Shown here: positions 26,927-38,302 of the stretch, one piece after another
Layout: each line of letters begins with the position of its first letter
Numbering within the stretch: position 1 is the stretch's first letter
Source: Aurantiochytrium sp. KH105
Taxonomy: Eukaryota; Sar; Bigyra; Thraustochytrida; Thraustochytriidae
Assembly: GCA_003116975.1 (NCBI GenBank)
Contig: BGKB01000174.1
Coordinates: forward strand, 83,502 to 147,501
Direction: 5' to 3'
Length of the DNA stretch: 64,000 nt
Notes under the pieces: model-generated
The model's input: only the letters and a program-made list of their open reading frames with translations
Databases searched by the model: none
What the model was told of the DNA's origin: nothing
Made by a program: the position numbers and the translations under genes

Positions 26927-27681
26927 CTTGGCGAGCTTTTGTGCGGGCTTTGCACGCAAATGTCGCGCAACCTTTTTCCCCCGCGCCCTTCAGTCTCTCA
27001 AAAACTTCCCCCGGGCTTTTCACGCTTCACGAAACGTCGAGGCAGCGATGCGCACGCCTTCTTTCCCGCGCGCTCTCCCCGCCTCCCCCAGGTCGCTCGC
27101 TCGCGCGCGCCGTCGGCAGCGTCGGCCGCGCTTCCTTCGTTCGCGCGGCCCACGGCCTCGCGCCGCCACTACCCCGCCCGGCGCGATCCGATCCGATCCG
27201 ATCCGATCCGATCCGATCTCGCGCCCGGCCGGCCCCGCGCGCGCGGAAGTCGGCGGGCCCGCCGCGCCGCCGCGCCGCCGCGGCCCCCGCGCCCGCCCGC
27301 CCGCGCCGCCTCCGCGCGCCGCCCTCGCCGCCGCGAGCCCGCGCGCCGCCCTCGCCCTCGCCGAGTCTGTTCTGCTCTGCTCTGCTCTGCTCTGCTCTGC
27401 TCTGCTCCGCCGCTCGATCTTCGCCCGGAGGGCCTCGGGTCCGGTGCGCCGGCCCTAGATACCGGACGCGCGGCACCCCGCGACGTCGGGTTAGCAGGCG
27501 AGAACGGATAAATCGATCGATCGTGGGCGAGGACGGGGACCAGGACGAGGACGAGGAGGACGAGGACGAGGACGAGGACGAGAGCGCGGAGAGGCGGGGC
27601 GCGGGGTCCTGGAGCTGGTCAGAGCAGAAAGGAAGGGCGACGCGCGCTGTTCGCCGGGAGCGGAGGCGGACGACGGGGGAA
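26927..27681. other. Divergent promoter interval with GATCC and CTGCT microsatellites
   Basis: 755 very GC-rich bases between the CHCT gene and the IQ/WW gene. A GATCC pentamer array sits at about 27185-27219 and a CTGCT pentamer array at about 27370-27407. The frame of the downstream gene is open across this interval, but without an ATG before 27682. Confidence 0.55.
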
Positions 27682-30600
27682 ATGGAGGACGAGGACGAGG
27701 ACGAGGCGGAGCGCCTGGCGGTGCTGGCGCCGAGGAGACACTTGGCGGACAAGGTCCTCGAGGTGGACCTGCGAGCGCCTGCGGAGCTCGTGGGCGTGAA
27801 GAGGAGGAAACGGGGGAGGAAGGAGAACCTGTACGAGGTACTTGCGAGGCAAGCAAGAGCAAGACGAAAACGCCTACGCTTTCCGGAGATCAAAGATGCT
27901 CTTCCTCGGGGTCAGGTCGAGGAGGTAGAGGATGAGAAAGCGGATGAGAGGTTACTATCTGCTCGCCGCGCTCGTGATCATGCTATCTCGCGGAGTAGCG
28001 GCATCGCAAACCAAATATCGACAGATGACCTCGCGCAAGAGAAGGAAACGGGTAGATTGGCCGAAAACGAGCAAGTACAGCCGCCGCGCAAGCTCCATCC
28101 GCTCTTTGAAGAGCTTCTTGCGCGACGAGCTCCTGTTCGTAAGATAGATCAAGCTCTTCGAAGAGTCACATATAAATTGAAGGAGACGACCTCAGACTCG
28201 ATCAAAACAGCGCTGTCACAGGTCAAATTATCAGCTCGAGTCCAGCTTGAAAATCAGACAAGGCTGGAGGAGACACATATCTTGGGCGTGAAGCAAAACA
28301 AGATGCAAAGGAGAGCCAATCTTGCCGCCATTCGCATGCAGAGTGCACTCGAGAGAGGCATGGAGACGCTCCCGATGCAGTTTCTTCTAAAGTACAAGCT
28401 CGAGACGTACTGCCAGCAGCGAGGCGGGCGTCGCATTGTAGAGATTCTTCAAGCGATGCTTACGAGAGCCCAGCGTAATGCAATGCGCAGATGGGTTGAC
28501 TTTGTCAAGCAGCAGCGGATTCAAGATCGTTTTGCTGCCGCAGCGCATATCCAGCGTGTTGCAAGAGGCTACATGTGTCGCACAGGACGAGATCTGAAGC
28601 GTCAGCGCGCACGCGAAAGCTCGCGAATTTCGCAAGCAGAAGATGAGCTTTTCTCACGGTGCCACGAGAGAACTCGGGCAGCAATTCTCATTGAGTCCAT
28701 CGCGCGAATGCACAGATCAAAGCAGTTGCGGCGGTCGCTCGTTCGCGATCTCGAGGCGGTCGTCCGCGTGCAAACGCATTGGCGGGGCAAGCGAAGTCGC
28801 GTTGCATTTGTTGTGTTGCAGGAACTTCGAGCTCGCCAGATAAAGGCTGCGACTCGAATACAAAGCGCCTTTCGCGGCATGCGCGGTCGGCGCCGAGCAA
28901 GATTTCGTGCCGTGCAGGCTCGGCACGAGGCAAGAGAGGAACAACTGAGCAATGTCCAATACTTGCGAGCGCAGCGCTTTGCGCAAAATGGAGCCGCCCT
29001 TGTCATACAAAAGGTATGGCGTAGAATGCGGTTCCGGTGTGGCGTAGCCTTTGCTGGGCATGGTCTCGCCGTGCAGATGCAACGTATCGTCCGAGGATTT
29101 CTAGCTCGACGCAAGGTGGCGCGTCTGCGTGAACTGTGCAATTACGAGCAATGGGTGAACCGATACAGAGACAAGGTGGAAGAAGCCGCACTTCAGGTCC
29201 AAGTCATGTATCGCGCGCGACTTGCCAATCGAGAGCTTGAACGCTTGAAGCACGTCAAAGGCGAGGCGCAAAAGGCGCGCCTTGCGGCCAAGGCAGGCAA
29301 ATTGCGCACGAGGAATCATCGTCGCCGCGTGGCGAAACTTTTCGTCTCCAAAGCAGCGCGAAGTGAGGCTGCCACCACGATCCAGCGTTTTTGGCGAGGA
29401 AAGCTGGCGCGCCGCCTGATCATCCATCATCGTCGGCGTGTAATGCGCGAGCGAAAGCATCGCGCAGCAACAATGCTGCAAAGTCTCTGGCGTATGCTCC
29501 CGCACCGTATTTTCTTTGTAGCTTGGCGCAGATCACGAGCTGCGACGCGCATACAGGCTGCATATCGTGGCCACGCCGTACGTGCATTAGGACAGCAGCG
29601 CCAGCGGCGATACAATTCGGCAACGAGAATTGAATCGTGGTGGCGAATGCACTTGGCTCGTGTCGAACTTTCGCAGCGTAAACACCATTACATGGCTCAA
29701 CTCAAGATTGCCGGCGTTGTGCGCTGTTATGCTGCACGTTCGTCCGTGCGAGTGCGTCTTGATGAGGCCCGGGCGAAGCAGGAGTCAGCTTTGCGTGGAG
29801 CGCTCGAAGCGGCGAAGGGACTTCGCAACGAGCAGAGTCGGCTTGCTCTGACCGCATTGCATTGTAATCCAGCGCGAACGCTGCCGCAGGATTCAGAGCC
29901 GCTTGCTATATTCTCTGATCTCGTTGACCCCGGCGCAGGCCGCGCAGCAAATGCAGCAGCATCTGGATCGACTTCAACGGCGTCGCGGTCGTCAGGCTCC
30001 AATTCGCTGTCGCAAGGACGGTCTTCACAATCTACGGTGAGCCAAAAGCAAGCCGGTGAGATCGCTTCGCTTGGATCCGCTGCATTTGCAAAGTACTGTC
30101 AGTCTATTGGAGTCCAGAGCGAAGGCCGCCTGAAGGCGACCGAAATTGATATTTTGTTCTCCAAATGTTGCATGGGAAAGCGCAAGATGGACTTTTTGGC
30201 ATTCGTTGACGCGCTCGAACTTTTGGCAGAACAGTTCTTCCCGGAGGTGACGCACTTTCGCGCGCATCGCGACAACGATGCGCAAATTGCTCGCTTCCTT
30301 GATGAATTCGTCCTTTGTGGTAGATGGCGCAAGGCCATTCGTGCGCGAACAGAGATTCGTGCCGCGAAAATGGCAATTCGAATGCAAAACATGTATCGCG
30401 CGTGGAAAAGTCGCCAGCGAGCACGCCTTGCGCGCGTTGCTCGTGATTATCAGAAACTGCTCGCGGCGCAGACCCAAGCAGCCTACCGGATCCAGTCAGC
30501 CTGGCGGCAGCATGCAGCGAGACAGCGTGTCATGGTAATTATGCGATCTCTTTACCGAAGCTTTATCGACACCGAGACGGGAGCGCGCTTTTGGCAAAAT

Positions 30601-32889
30601 CCGACGTCGGGATTGACAACGTGGACAAAGCCGGCGCTTCTGGGAGACGGTGATGTAGACGCGGTCATTCATATTCCTCCGGCGAGACACCAACTCATTG
30701 AGCTTTGTGATCGATGCGAAGAAAGAGCGGTCGCAGCACACTGCGAAGATTGCGAGATCGCATACTGCCAAAGCTGTTCGGATATGGTGCACAAAAAGGG
30801 TAAACGCGCGCAGCATGATGTGACGGCAATCGCGCGCTGCAGTATGTGCAAATTCCAGATGGCCACCAAGGTATGTGTCGAATGTGGGGACCTTGCACTA
30901 TGCGATTGCTGCGCAGACTATTCACATCGCAAAGGAAACAAATTGCGACATGAGCTCGACTGGCTTGTGCCAGAGGACACAGGTGTGTGCCAAACGTGCG
31001 GGCTACGCGCAGCTCGTTTCGATCAGCCGTATCCGACTTGCAGTGTCTGCGTCGAGCGCGAGTATGGACTTGATCCTACCACGCTTGTGCCACGAAAGTT
31101 TACGACGCGCGCAGTTGAAGAGCACCGTCAGGAACTTCACGAGGCTCGTGTGCGTGCGTATGTTCTTGACCAGGCGCAACAAATGGAAGAAGTCCGTCTT
31201 GAGAAGGAGCGCCATCGCGCTGCGGCCAAGATTCAAGCGTGCGTTCGGGGAAAGCTGACGCGTCAGTCGGAAAAAGGCAAATATATTATCGACGCTCTTG
31301 CAGCACGACGCGAACGCATTGCCCGCGCGAAAGAGGAGGCAGAGCGGAAAAAGCTTGTCAATCGCTTCAAGGCCAATCTCGCGCACGTGCAAAAGGCGAC
31401 GGGCCTTCTCAAGAAGGACGTGCAGTCGTTGAATGATGAGCCTGCGAAAGCGCAGGATAAATCTCAGGCGTCGGTGTCCCGCGAGGGCGATGCTTCCGCC
31501 GATATTTCCATGGCCGCAGGAACAGAATTCAATGCCGAAGCGACCAAGGATGATGTCGAAATCGATGGCAAACCTACAGACGAGCTTCCTGGCAACGAAA
31601 ACGAGGCGAAAGACGCGCTGCGTCATCCCACAGCCATCTCAAAGTTTGGCGGTCTCAAAGAGAGAATGAAGAGAAACAAGAAGAAGTCTGAAGGCAATGC
31701 AGACGAAGAGCCACCAATTCAAGAAAATGCCATGGAAGACCGCTCTCGTAAGAGTACGCTTCGGATCTCATTGCGAGGAAGACGGAAAACGAGAACCAAG
31801 AAGCAATCTGCTGAAACGAGCGAAAGCAAACTTGCATCCGAAGGATCGCACGCTAGCGATGGCGTCGCTCCGTCTTCGCAAACGAATGGCATTTCACGAG
31901 CAACTGACGAGAAAGAAGCGAAAAACAGCGACAACGCCCTGGCGGTGAATGCTGCTGATGACGGTGGCGACAACCAAGCTGTGGCGACAGCAGATGATGA
32001 TGTTGCACCTTCTGAAAAGGAGAAAGCGTCTGCGTTGGACAGCGAGTGCGACGCACCAAAGACAAAGATGAAGAGTTCAACGACCGCATCCAAAGACATT
32101 ATTGGTCCCGAAGTCTCAGCACAGAGTGATATTCAGCAGGCTGCAGAGCAGGTGTCCAAAAGCGATAGCCAAGCCAATGACACGCTCGCAGCTACCATGA
32201 GTCGAGGTTCCGCGTCTTCGAAAAAGCACCAAACAGCCACAAGCGCAAGCGATCGAGACGAAGCAATTTCAACGTCGTACCGGGTCGGAGGCGGCGCATC
32301 GGATACTGCTTGGAACGAAGTCGCGGAGCCTTTCGATCAAACCGTCGTGGTGGGATCTATTGGCACAGCCGAAATAGAGAATGTTGACAACGCATGGGAG
32401 GAATACTTTGATGAGAATCAGCAAGCTACGTACTACTATAACGCAGGCACAGGAGAGACACTTTGGAAAGAAGAATACGATGCACAATTTCTTGATCAAG
32501 CACAGGACGCAGGCGCCGAAGAGGAGGCGGACGCATGGGACGAGTACTTTGACGAGACACAGCAAGCTGTATACTATTGTAATCGACGAACGGGCGAGAC
32601 GGTTTGGAAAGATGACTTTGCGCAGCAATCTCAGGTAAATGAGTATGCTGCAAAAGAGGAAAGATATGCCGAACAAACGTACGCCCCCGAAGGTGTTGAC
32701 GCTCAAGAGTATGGCGGCTACTTTGCACAGGGTGAGGAAGCATATGCACAAGAGTATGCTTATGCATACGAACAGGATCCTTCACAATACGCCGAGGGAG
32801 AGGCACAAGAAGGAGGGTACTGGGACGAGTACGGCGTATGGCATGGCTCGAATGAATTTGACGAGTACGGCCGAGGACATCACTATTAG
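27682..32889 (+). CDS. Giant multi-IQ protein with p25-alpha, WW and double B-box domains
   Basis: 1,735 aa from the ATG at 27682. About 12 IQ-type calmodulin/light-chain motifs occupy residues about 280-690 (for example AATRIQSAFRGMRGRRR and AATTIQRFWRGKLARR), with more near 893-950 and 1180. Residues about 797-853 resemble a TPPP/p25-alpha core (ATEIDILFSKC, FLAFVDALELLAEQFFP). Then come a WW-like segment (FWQNPTSGLTTWTKP), two B-box-type zinc modules (CDRCEERAVAAHCEDC; CSMCKFQMATKVCVEC) and a third CxxC pair. A disordered acidic stretch leads to two clear WW domains (residues about 1568-1646) and a Tyr/Glu/Gly-rich tail. p25-alpha proteins bundle microtubules and IQ arrays bind calmodulin, so a microtubule or flagellar scaffold is the natural inference. 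The gene ends 83 bases from convergent NAA10. Confidence 0.85.
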   Translation: MEDEDEDEAERLAVLAPRRHLADKVLEVDLRAPAELVGVKRRKRGRKENLYEVLARQARARRKRLRFPEIKDALPRGQVEEVEDEKADERLLSARRARDHAISRSSGIANQISTDDLAQEKETGRLAENEQVQPPRKLHPLFEELLARRAPVRKIDQALRRVTYKLKETTSDSIKTALSQVKLSARVQLENQTRLEETHILGVKQNKMQRRANLAAIRMQSALERGMETLPMQFLLKYKLETYCQQRGGRRIVEILQAMLTRAQRNAMRRWVDFVKQQRIQDRFAAAAHIQRVARGYMCRTGRDLKRQRARESSRISQAEDELFSRCHERTRAAILIESIARMHRSKQLRRSLVRDLEAVVRVQTHWRGKRSRVAFVVLQELRARQIKAATRIQSAFRGMRGRRRARFRAVQARHEAREEQLSNVQYLRAQRFAQNGAALVIQKVWRRMRFRCGVAFAGHGLAVQMQRIVRGFLARRKVARLRELCNYEQWVNRYRDKVEEAALQVQVMYRARLANRELERLKHVKGEAQKARLAAKAGKLRTRNHRRRVAKLFVSKAARSEAATTIQRFWRGKLARRLIIHHRRRVMRERKHRAATMLQSLWRMLPHRIFFVAWRRSRAATRIQAAYRGHAVRALGQQRQRRYNSATRIESWWRMHLARVELSQRKHHYMAQLKIAGVVRCYAARSSVRVRLDEARAKQESALRGALEAAKGLRNEQSRLALTALHCNPARTLPQDSEPLAIFSDLVDPGAGRAANAAASGSTSTASRSSGSNSLSQGRSSQSTVSQKQAGEIASLGSAAFAKYCQSIGVQSEGRLKATEIDILFSKCCMGKRKMDFLAFVDALELLAEQFFPEVTHFRAHRDNDAQIARFLDEFVLCGRWRKAIRARTEIRAAKMAIRMQNMYRAWKSRQRARLARVARDYQKLLAAQTQAAYRIQSAWRQHAARQRVMVIMRSLYRSFIDTETGARFWQNPTSGLTTWTKPALLGDGDVDAVIHIPPARHQLIELCDRCEERAVAAHCEDCEIAYCQSCSDMVHKKGKRAQHDVTAIARCSMCKFQMATKVCVECGDLALCDCCADYSHRKGNKLRHELDWLVPEDTGVCQTCGLRAARFDQPYPTCSVCVEREYGLDPTTLVPRKFTTRAVEEHRQELHEARVRAYVLDQAQQMEEVRLEKERHRAAAKIQACVRGKLTRQSEKGKYIIDALAARRERIARAKEEAERKKLVNRFKANLAHVQKATGLLKKDVQSLNDEPAKAQDKSQASVSREGDASADISMAAGTEFNAEATKDDVEIDGKPTDELPGNENEAKDALRHPTAISKFGGLKERMKRNKKKSEGNADEEPPIQENAMEDRSRKSTLRISLRGRRKTRTKKQSAETSESKLASEGSHASDGVAPSSQTNGISRATDEKEAKNSDNALAVNAADDGGDNQAVATADDDVAPSEKEKASALDSECDAPKTKMKSSTTASKDIIGPEVSAQSDIQQAAEQVSKSDSQANDTLAATMSRGSASSKKHQTATSASDRDEAISTSYRVGGGASDTAWNEVAEPFDQTVVVGSIGTAEIENVDNAWEEYFDENQQATYYYNAGTGETLWKEEYDAQFLDQAQDAGAEEEADAWDEYFDETQQAVYYCNRRTGETVWKDDFAQQSQVNEYAAKEERYAEQTYAPEGVDAQEYGGYFAQGEEAYAQEYAYAYEQDPSQYAEGEAQEGGYWDEYGVWHGSNEFDEYGRGHHY

Positions 32890-32972
32890 AGCAATAAGTG
32901 CCTTGGAGCAAGGACGAAAGGATTTACTACTACCAGAGCCAATTCATGACTTGAGAATCAAATTTGAAACAT

Positions 32973-33773
32973 CTACTGTTGGGGCTTATCCTTGTCGTCG
33001 AGATCGTGAACAATGTCCCCTTCGGCTGGGATAGCGCCATCGGTGGGCTCCGGAGCCTTGCGTTCCTCACCCTCGTCTTCTTCGAGGAGGAAGGCAAGAT
33101 CGGCAATATCCGGTGGCGAAGTTTTGTCCTTGCGTGAGGGGGGCGAAGAATCCTTAAAGGTCATTCTCATGTCATAAGCGTCCTCACCGTCGGCATAGTA
33201 ACCTGCCTCGATATCGTTAATCTTGTAGCCAAGGGTGTCATGGTAGAGATGGAAGGCCGCGTAGTTGGTCCGACGGACATGAAGGGACACATATTTTGCC
33301 TGAAAAGTCTCGCGCATATCGCGCTGCGAGGCACGCATGAGCTTGGTCGCGAGGCCAAGCTTACGGTGCGAACGCAGAACAGAGAGTGAGGTGATGTGAC
33401 CATGGAGTCCATTCGACATGTCTTCATCACTGTGTGATTACGCGCAAAAAAGGAGGAGCCATTAAAAGCAAATAATCCAAGAGCAAAGCATGTCAGTCAG
33501 TGTCAGTGTCTGTGCCCTTCTTGGACGTACTTGCGTGCGTTTTGACAAAACACGTGTCTCCTTTATTGGCTGACTCGGAGCGATTGTTACTTACATTTTG
33601 GCAAGGACGTAGCCGACGATCTTCTCGTTGACTTCGGCCACGTAGAGCAGTTGCGGCCAGGAGAGCTCGTGGTATACGTAATACTTCATCTGATAGTTCT
33701 CCGGCAGACAGTGCAGGTTGCAGTTCTGCATGGCGAGGAGGTCCTCCACGGTCGCTCGGCGGATGTTCACCAT
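32973..33773 (-). CDS. NAA10: N-alpha-acetyltransferase 10, NatA catalytic subunit (spliced)
   Basis: Exons 33595-33773 and 32973-33429 join in phase 2 over a 165-base intron (GTAAGT...CAG) to give 211 aa. The protein begins [20 protein letters not shown] and contains [17 protein letters not shown], the acetyl-CoA loop [20 protein letters not shown] and [11 protein letters not shown]. All of these are characteristic of Ard1/NAA10. The tail is acidic and variable, as in other eukaryotes. With NAA15 it acetylates N-termini of nascent chains at the ribosome. The splice creates Ile after GYVLAK where human has Met, which is conservative. The enzyme should be active. Confidence 0.96.
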
Positions 33774-34381
33774 CTTTGGATGTTTTCTCGCCTCGTCCTC
33801 CCCTTGGGCCGCGGCCTTTCCTGCGTGACAGCGCGCGCCGCGCGCGCGCGCGCGCAAGAGGTTGAGAGGGAGCGGGCGAGCGGGCGAGCGAGAGCGGGCC
33901 AGCGAGCAGGCGGTCGCCGAGGTCGGCGAAGAGGCGCCAGCACGTCTTTGGGGTCTGTCTGTTGCTTGCCCTGTCTTCCTGGCGTGTCCTTACTAGATGC
34001 TGGAGACCTTTTCCCAGAGCCGCACGATTTCACTGCCAGGGCCGACAGCGACAGGGATAGCGAGAGCGGCAGCAACAAACAAGAAGAGGCGGCGGGGCTA
34101 CAGCAGTCGCGTGGAAACGCACGACTGCGACACAAGGGCCTCGTTCTTGCTTGGATGGGACGACGACCCCTGATCGACTTGACCGCTCTCGCGCGCGCAG
34201 CTTGCGACTGACTTGTAGCGAGATGGACGGACTATAGAGGGAGGGACATCGAAAAGGTGACCGACCACGCAGAAACGACGAAGGCGATGAAGGCGACGGC
34301 GAAGTAAAAGAGAGTCTTTTTCTAGTTTTTGTGGAATACCTTTTGTTCGAAAAGAGTGGAAGGATCAGTTTCGTGCGCGGT
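33774..34381. other. Spacer between NAA10 5' end and the coiled-coil gene 3' end
   Basis: 608 bases with a CGCG-rich stretch at about 33836-33860 (upstream of NAA10) and a CGAGCGGG-type repeat to about 33910. No gene is recognised. Confidence 0.45.
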
Positions 34382-35732
34382 TCACGCATCCTTGGCAGCA
34401 AGCTTGGCCTCGAGGGTTTGGTACGCTGCAAGAGCGTGCTTGAGCCGCAGTTTCATTTCGTCGTAGGCGTCCCGAGTGGCTTGGTCCATTCCAGCGACCT
34501 GAAGGTCATCAATTTTGTGCTGAAGCTCGGCAACTTCGGTATCGTGTTTACGTTGGCGCTGATCGGCTTCGGCCTCGAGAGTGCGTACTTTTTCTAACAG
34601 ACCGGCCTGGTCAGCTTGAGCTTGAGCAAGTTCGTCTCGAAGGCGCGCACTCATAGCACGCGCAGCTTCAAGGTCGGCGTTTTGCAGAGAGTTGGCGTCG
34701 CGCACGTTGTCGAGCTGAGTATCGCTTCGCGCAACCTTGGCTTGCGCCTCCTTGACTTGCTTTTGCATTTCGTGTCGTGCTCCCATGAGCGCAACAATAA
34801 CGCGATCTTTGCGCTTGTTCTCGAGCTTCTCCTCTTGCACACGCTTGAGCAAGTTGCGGAACTTTTCTGAGATGGTTTGTAGTTCGGCTTGAAGGGATCC
34901 TGAGCTCGACGCGCGGTCTTCGAGCTGCGCGCAGGCAGTGGCATACATGTTGGAGAGCAGCTCAACGTCGAGCGAGAGATGCTCAAAGGACGATGCTGTG
35001 GTACGAACAATGGTCTCAACTTGCTCAAGGCGAGGGAGGAACCAAGCGCGCTCCTCTTGGTGAGCCTTTGTTTCGGCACAGAGTGCGTCGCGCGCTTGTG
35101 ATAGCTCGTCGGCAAGCTGGCCATTTGCGAGCAAAAGGTTTGCGTTGCGTTCGTGCGTGACTTTGAGAGAGTCTTCGAGTTTCAGTAACCGCTGACGCGC
35201 CTCCTCGATGCGTAAGAGCTCGCTACCAGCAAGATGTTTTTTATGTGCAGGGGCACGTTCCTCCTTGAAGGAGCGTAGTGCAGTCTCGAGAAGCTTCACT
35301 TGTGCCTGTGATTGTGCGTGTGCCTTGCGAAAGGCTTGTACCTCTTTGCGTTGGCGCTCGAGCTCGTCAACCATACTCACGCCTTCACGTGCGTAGCCAA
35401 GCGTCTCCACGACACCGACAAGGTGCTGAACTTCCTTGGCGAGAATGACAACGAGACGTGTGAGGGGCGAGCTGGTTGCAAAGTACTTGCTCACAAGCGC
35501 ATTCGTCTCGTCGGACTTGTCTGGGTCGCTGAGGCCAAGTTTGTATTCCATGGCTGCTTGGTCGGCCATGACGCCTTTTAATACGGCGCAGAGCATGTCC
35601 TGATGCTTTGCGACAAGTTGCAAAAGGTTTTCTCGCGATGGCAGGGCTCTCGCCTGGCCATTTTCTTCCAGAGTCCGTCCAGGTCGGATCTGAGGTCCGC
35701 CGCTTCGAGGTCGCCCAGAGGGCGGCGGCGAC

Positions 35733-35775
<43 letters not shown>

Positions 35776-36493
35776 TAATGGCAGCAGGTCCTCCAGGTCC
35801 TACGTCTGCACAGCGCTGTTGCGACTGCCTGGAGTCGTCTGTGGCGAGAGCTAGATCACGCTCGATATTTTGCGCGCGCATTTCGGTTGCGGCTGAGGCG
35901 CGGGCAGTTTTTGCTCGGAAAAAATCGCCATCCGTGGTGCCGTCTGTGCCAAGAAGTTCGCTGTCTCCTTGCGCGTCGCCAGATGCATCTTTTGCATCAC
36001 TTATTCTGTTGTCGTCGCCGACGCGGTAAGAGGGCTCGAGAATGATGGCCCCGTTTCCGTTGCGGCGCATGTCTTCGAGCATGAGGTGAAGCGCTCGAAT
36101 ATCAGTTTTGAGATGACCAAGAAAGCGGAGTTCGGCTTGCTCAGTTTCGTCTTGTGGCGTCTTTTGCATAAGAGAAGCCAAGAGGTGTCCTTGTCGGAGG
36201 TCCTTGCAAAATTGAAGCTGGGCATCGATGTGCTGTCCGAAAGCCTTGACGCTTTGTCTCCACATGGCAACTTGAACTTTTGCCGCCTCGGAGCGCGAGT
36301 CTGCATCAAGCTGTTGTTGGAGACTTATGGCTACATCTTTAAAGTTCTTTTGCAGCCTTTTGCCTGTACCGAGAAGCTCTGCGCCGGCGTAGAGGGTGCC
36401 TCGTCGTCTGCCATGGCTGCTCTCACCCGAGGCAGGTTCCCAATTCTCTGGCCGAGACCTTGTGCGCCCTTGCGCGCGTGGTGTTGTTGTCAT
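34382..36493 (-). CDS. Long coiled-coil protein, function unknown
   Basis: 703 aa from an ATG at 36493. The first 40 residues are basic and disordered. Residues about 40-155 are helical (NFKDVAISLQQQLDADSRS, LKTDIRALHLMLEDMRR). A disordered segment with a 14-residue Ala run (GCA/GCT repeat at about 35735-35776) follows. From about residue 290 to the end the protein is nearly continuous heptad coiled coil (for example LEDSLKVTHERNANLLLAN, VRTLEAEADQRQRKHD). No enzymatic motif is visible. The shape recalls centrosomal, flagellar or Golgi tethering coiled-coil proteins, but I do not recognise the family. Confidence 0.8.
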
Positions 36494-36566
36494 CTTTGCG
36501 CGCCAGAGCTTTGCAGAGTATAAGGTATATCAAGCACGTCTGCGCCCTGCTGCAAACAAGCAGAAA

Positions 36567-36599
<33 letters not shown>

Positions 36600-37323
36600 A
36601 GAGCGGCAAATCAAGACGAGCATGTAAAAGCAAAGGAAAAAAAGGCTTGAAAAAGAAACGAGCATCGCGCTACGAAAAGGGGGACAGTTACGTCCTGTCC
36701 TTTGCAACGGATTCATTTGTAATCAATGGATGACGACTTTGACGACAAACGTGAACTCGGTTCTGTTGGTGTCAATGTATGGATGTGTGGATCTATGGAT
36801 GAGGGGATACTATTTGAGATCAAGGTGACGAGGCCTAGCAATGGAGATTTGCAGGAATGCGAAAGACACATTTGAAGTAAGAGAATATCGAATCGACCCG
36901 ATGCCAGATGCTCTCCAATGAATCTTCTTCATTTGGGCAAGCACTGACAAGCAACATCACCAACAAAGATGCGCCTCTTTCTTCATGATTTTTAACGTCT
37001 TTAACGCTACTGCTGCTGCTGCTGCTGCTGGCCAGGCACAAAGACGGCAAGTCGACATTCATCGATTCAGTTATCGACACTGTAAACTCTTGTATGTGGG
37101 GTTGATGGCGAAGAAAAGCAAAAAAGCGAAGGATTAGCATTCCCAGCGCCCCCCACTCTCTCCCCCGTGTGGAGCAGATAAAGAAGAGGCAGATAAAGAA
37201 GAGTAATTTGCTTTTTTCTTGTAGGTGCGTGATAGGAGCAGGGTTAACGGGAAAAGGTGGTCGCAGGGTTTTCGCTAGAGCTTTTGCGGAACTCGTGTCG
37301 TGTGCGCGCTAGGTCTTGCGTAC
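36494..37323. other. Spacer upstream of the coiled-coil gene and downstream of Ran
   Basis: 830 bases holding a GA dinucleotide array (about 36577-36603) close to the coiled-coil start and a short CTG run at about 37011-37031. Short frames here lack any recognisable domain. Confidence 0.5.
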
Positions 37324-38302
37324 TTACAGCTCGTCGTCGTCGTCAGGGATGGGAACTGCGGCGGCGGCCTGGAGCTCGAGCTCGGCCTGCCGCTGCTGCT
37401 CCTCGTCGACAGTGGCCGTTGGCGGTCGCAGGGCAGGGGCAGCCACGATGTTGAGGTCGGATTGCCCGACGAGTTTTCTGGCGAGCCAGAGGAAGGGCTT
37501 CTCAAAGTGGTAGTTACTCTTGGCCGAAATGTCGTAGTAGGGGAGGTTCTTCTTGCGATGGAAGAGCACCTGTTTGGCCTTGACCTTGCGCTCCTTGATG
37601 TCGACCTTGTTTCCGACGAGGACAATGGGAATGACGTCGCAGACGCGGACGAGGTCACGGTGCCAGTTGGGCACGTGCTTGTAGGTGATGCGGGATGTGA
37701 CATCGAACATGATGATGGCGCACTCACCTTGAATGTAGTATCCGTCCCGGAGGCCGCCGTACTTTTCCTGACCGGCGGTATCCCACACGTTAAACTTAAT
37801 TTTGCCGTGGTTGGTGTGAAAGTCGAGCGGGTGCACCTCGACACCGAGGGTGGCTACATACTTCTTCTCGAACTCGCCCGTCAGGTGGCGCTTCACAAAG
37901 GTCGTCTTGCCGACGCCGCCATCACCCACAAGGATGAGCTTGAACTCGGGGACCACCTCCTGCGTCTGTGATGGAAAACAAAGGAAAGAGCACCAATCAA
38001 AGTTGGGTTTTTCTTGATGTCAGTTTCTTCCTGTCCGATCTAAACACAAATAATGGTTTCTGCGAACAAGATCGGCACACATTTGATCTTTGGCTTTCCT
38101 CGGCCCGATCTCACTTCGCATATGACGCTTGTGCGCATCCATGATCCAGCCGTGACCTGAATCATGAATGCACGTGACGAGAAAGCCATAAGAGCCTTCA
38201 TGCATAGCCCGCCCAAACCTCTCTCTCTCTCTCTCTCTCTCTCTCATTCTCTTCGTCTCTTTCTTCTGTGTCAACATTCACTGGCTGATGCCCACGTACC
38301 AT
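37324..38302 (-). CDS. RAN: Ran GTPase (spliced; first coding exon is only the ATG)
   Basis: The main exon 37324-37965 encodes almost the whole protein but begins without an ATG, reading [17 protein letters not shown]. Upstream, an ATG at 38302 is followed at once by GTACGT, and CAG precedes 37965. Splicing the 334-base intron therefore gives MTQEVVPEF and 215 aa in total. Ran signatures are clear: [14 protein letters not shown] (P-loop), [18 protein letters not shown] (switch II), [35 protein letters not shown] and the acidic tail DDDDEL. Ran drives nucleocytoplasmic transport and spindle assembly. Val replaces the usual Thr in GDGGTGKTT. The intron holds a CT dinucleotide array (about 38219-38245). 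Confidence 0.93.

Noticed and set aside
37324-37330. GTAAG over the Ran stop codon as a possible splice donor leading to a longer C-terminus
   Set aside because: The protein already ends in the acidic DDDDEL tail typical of Ran.
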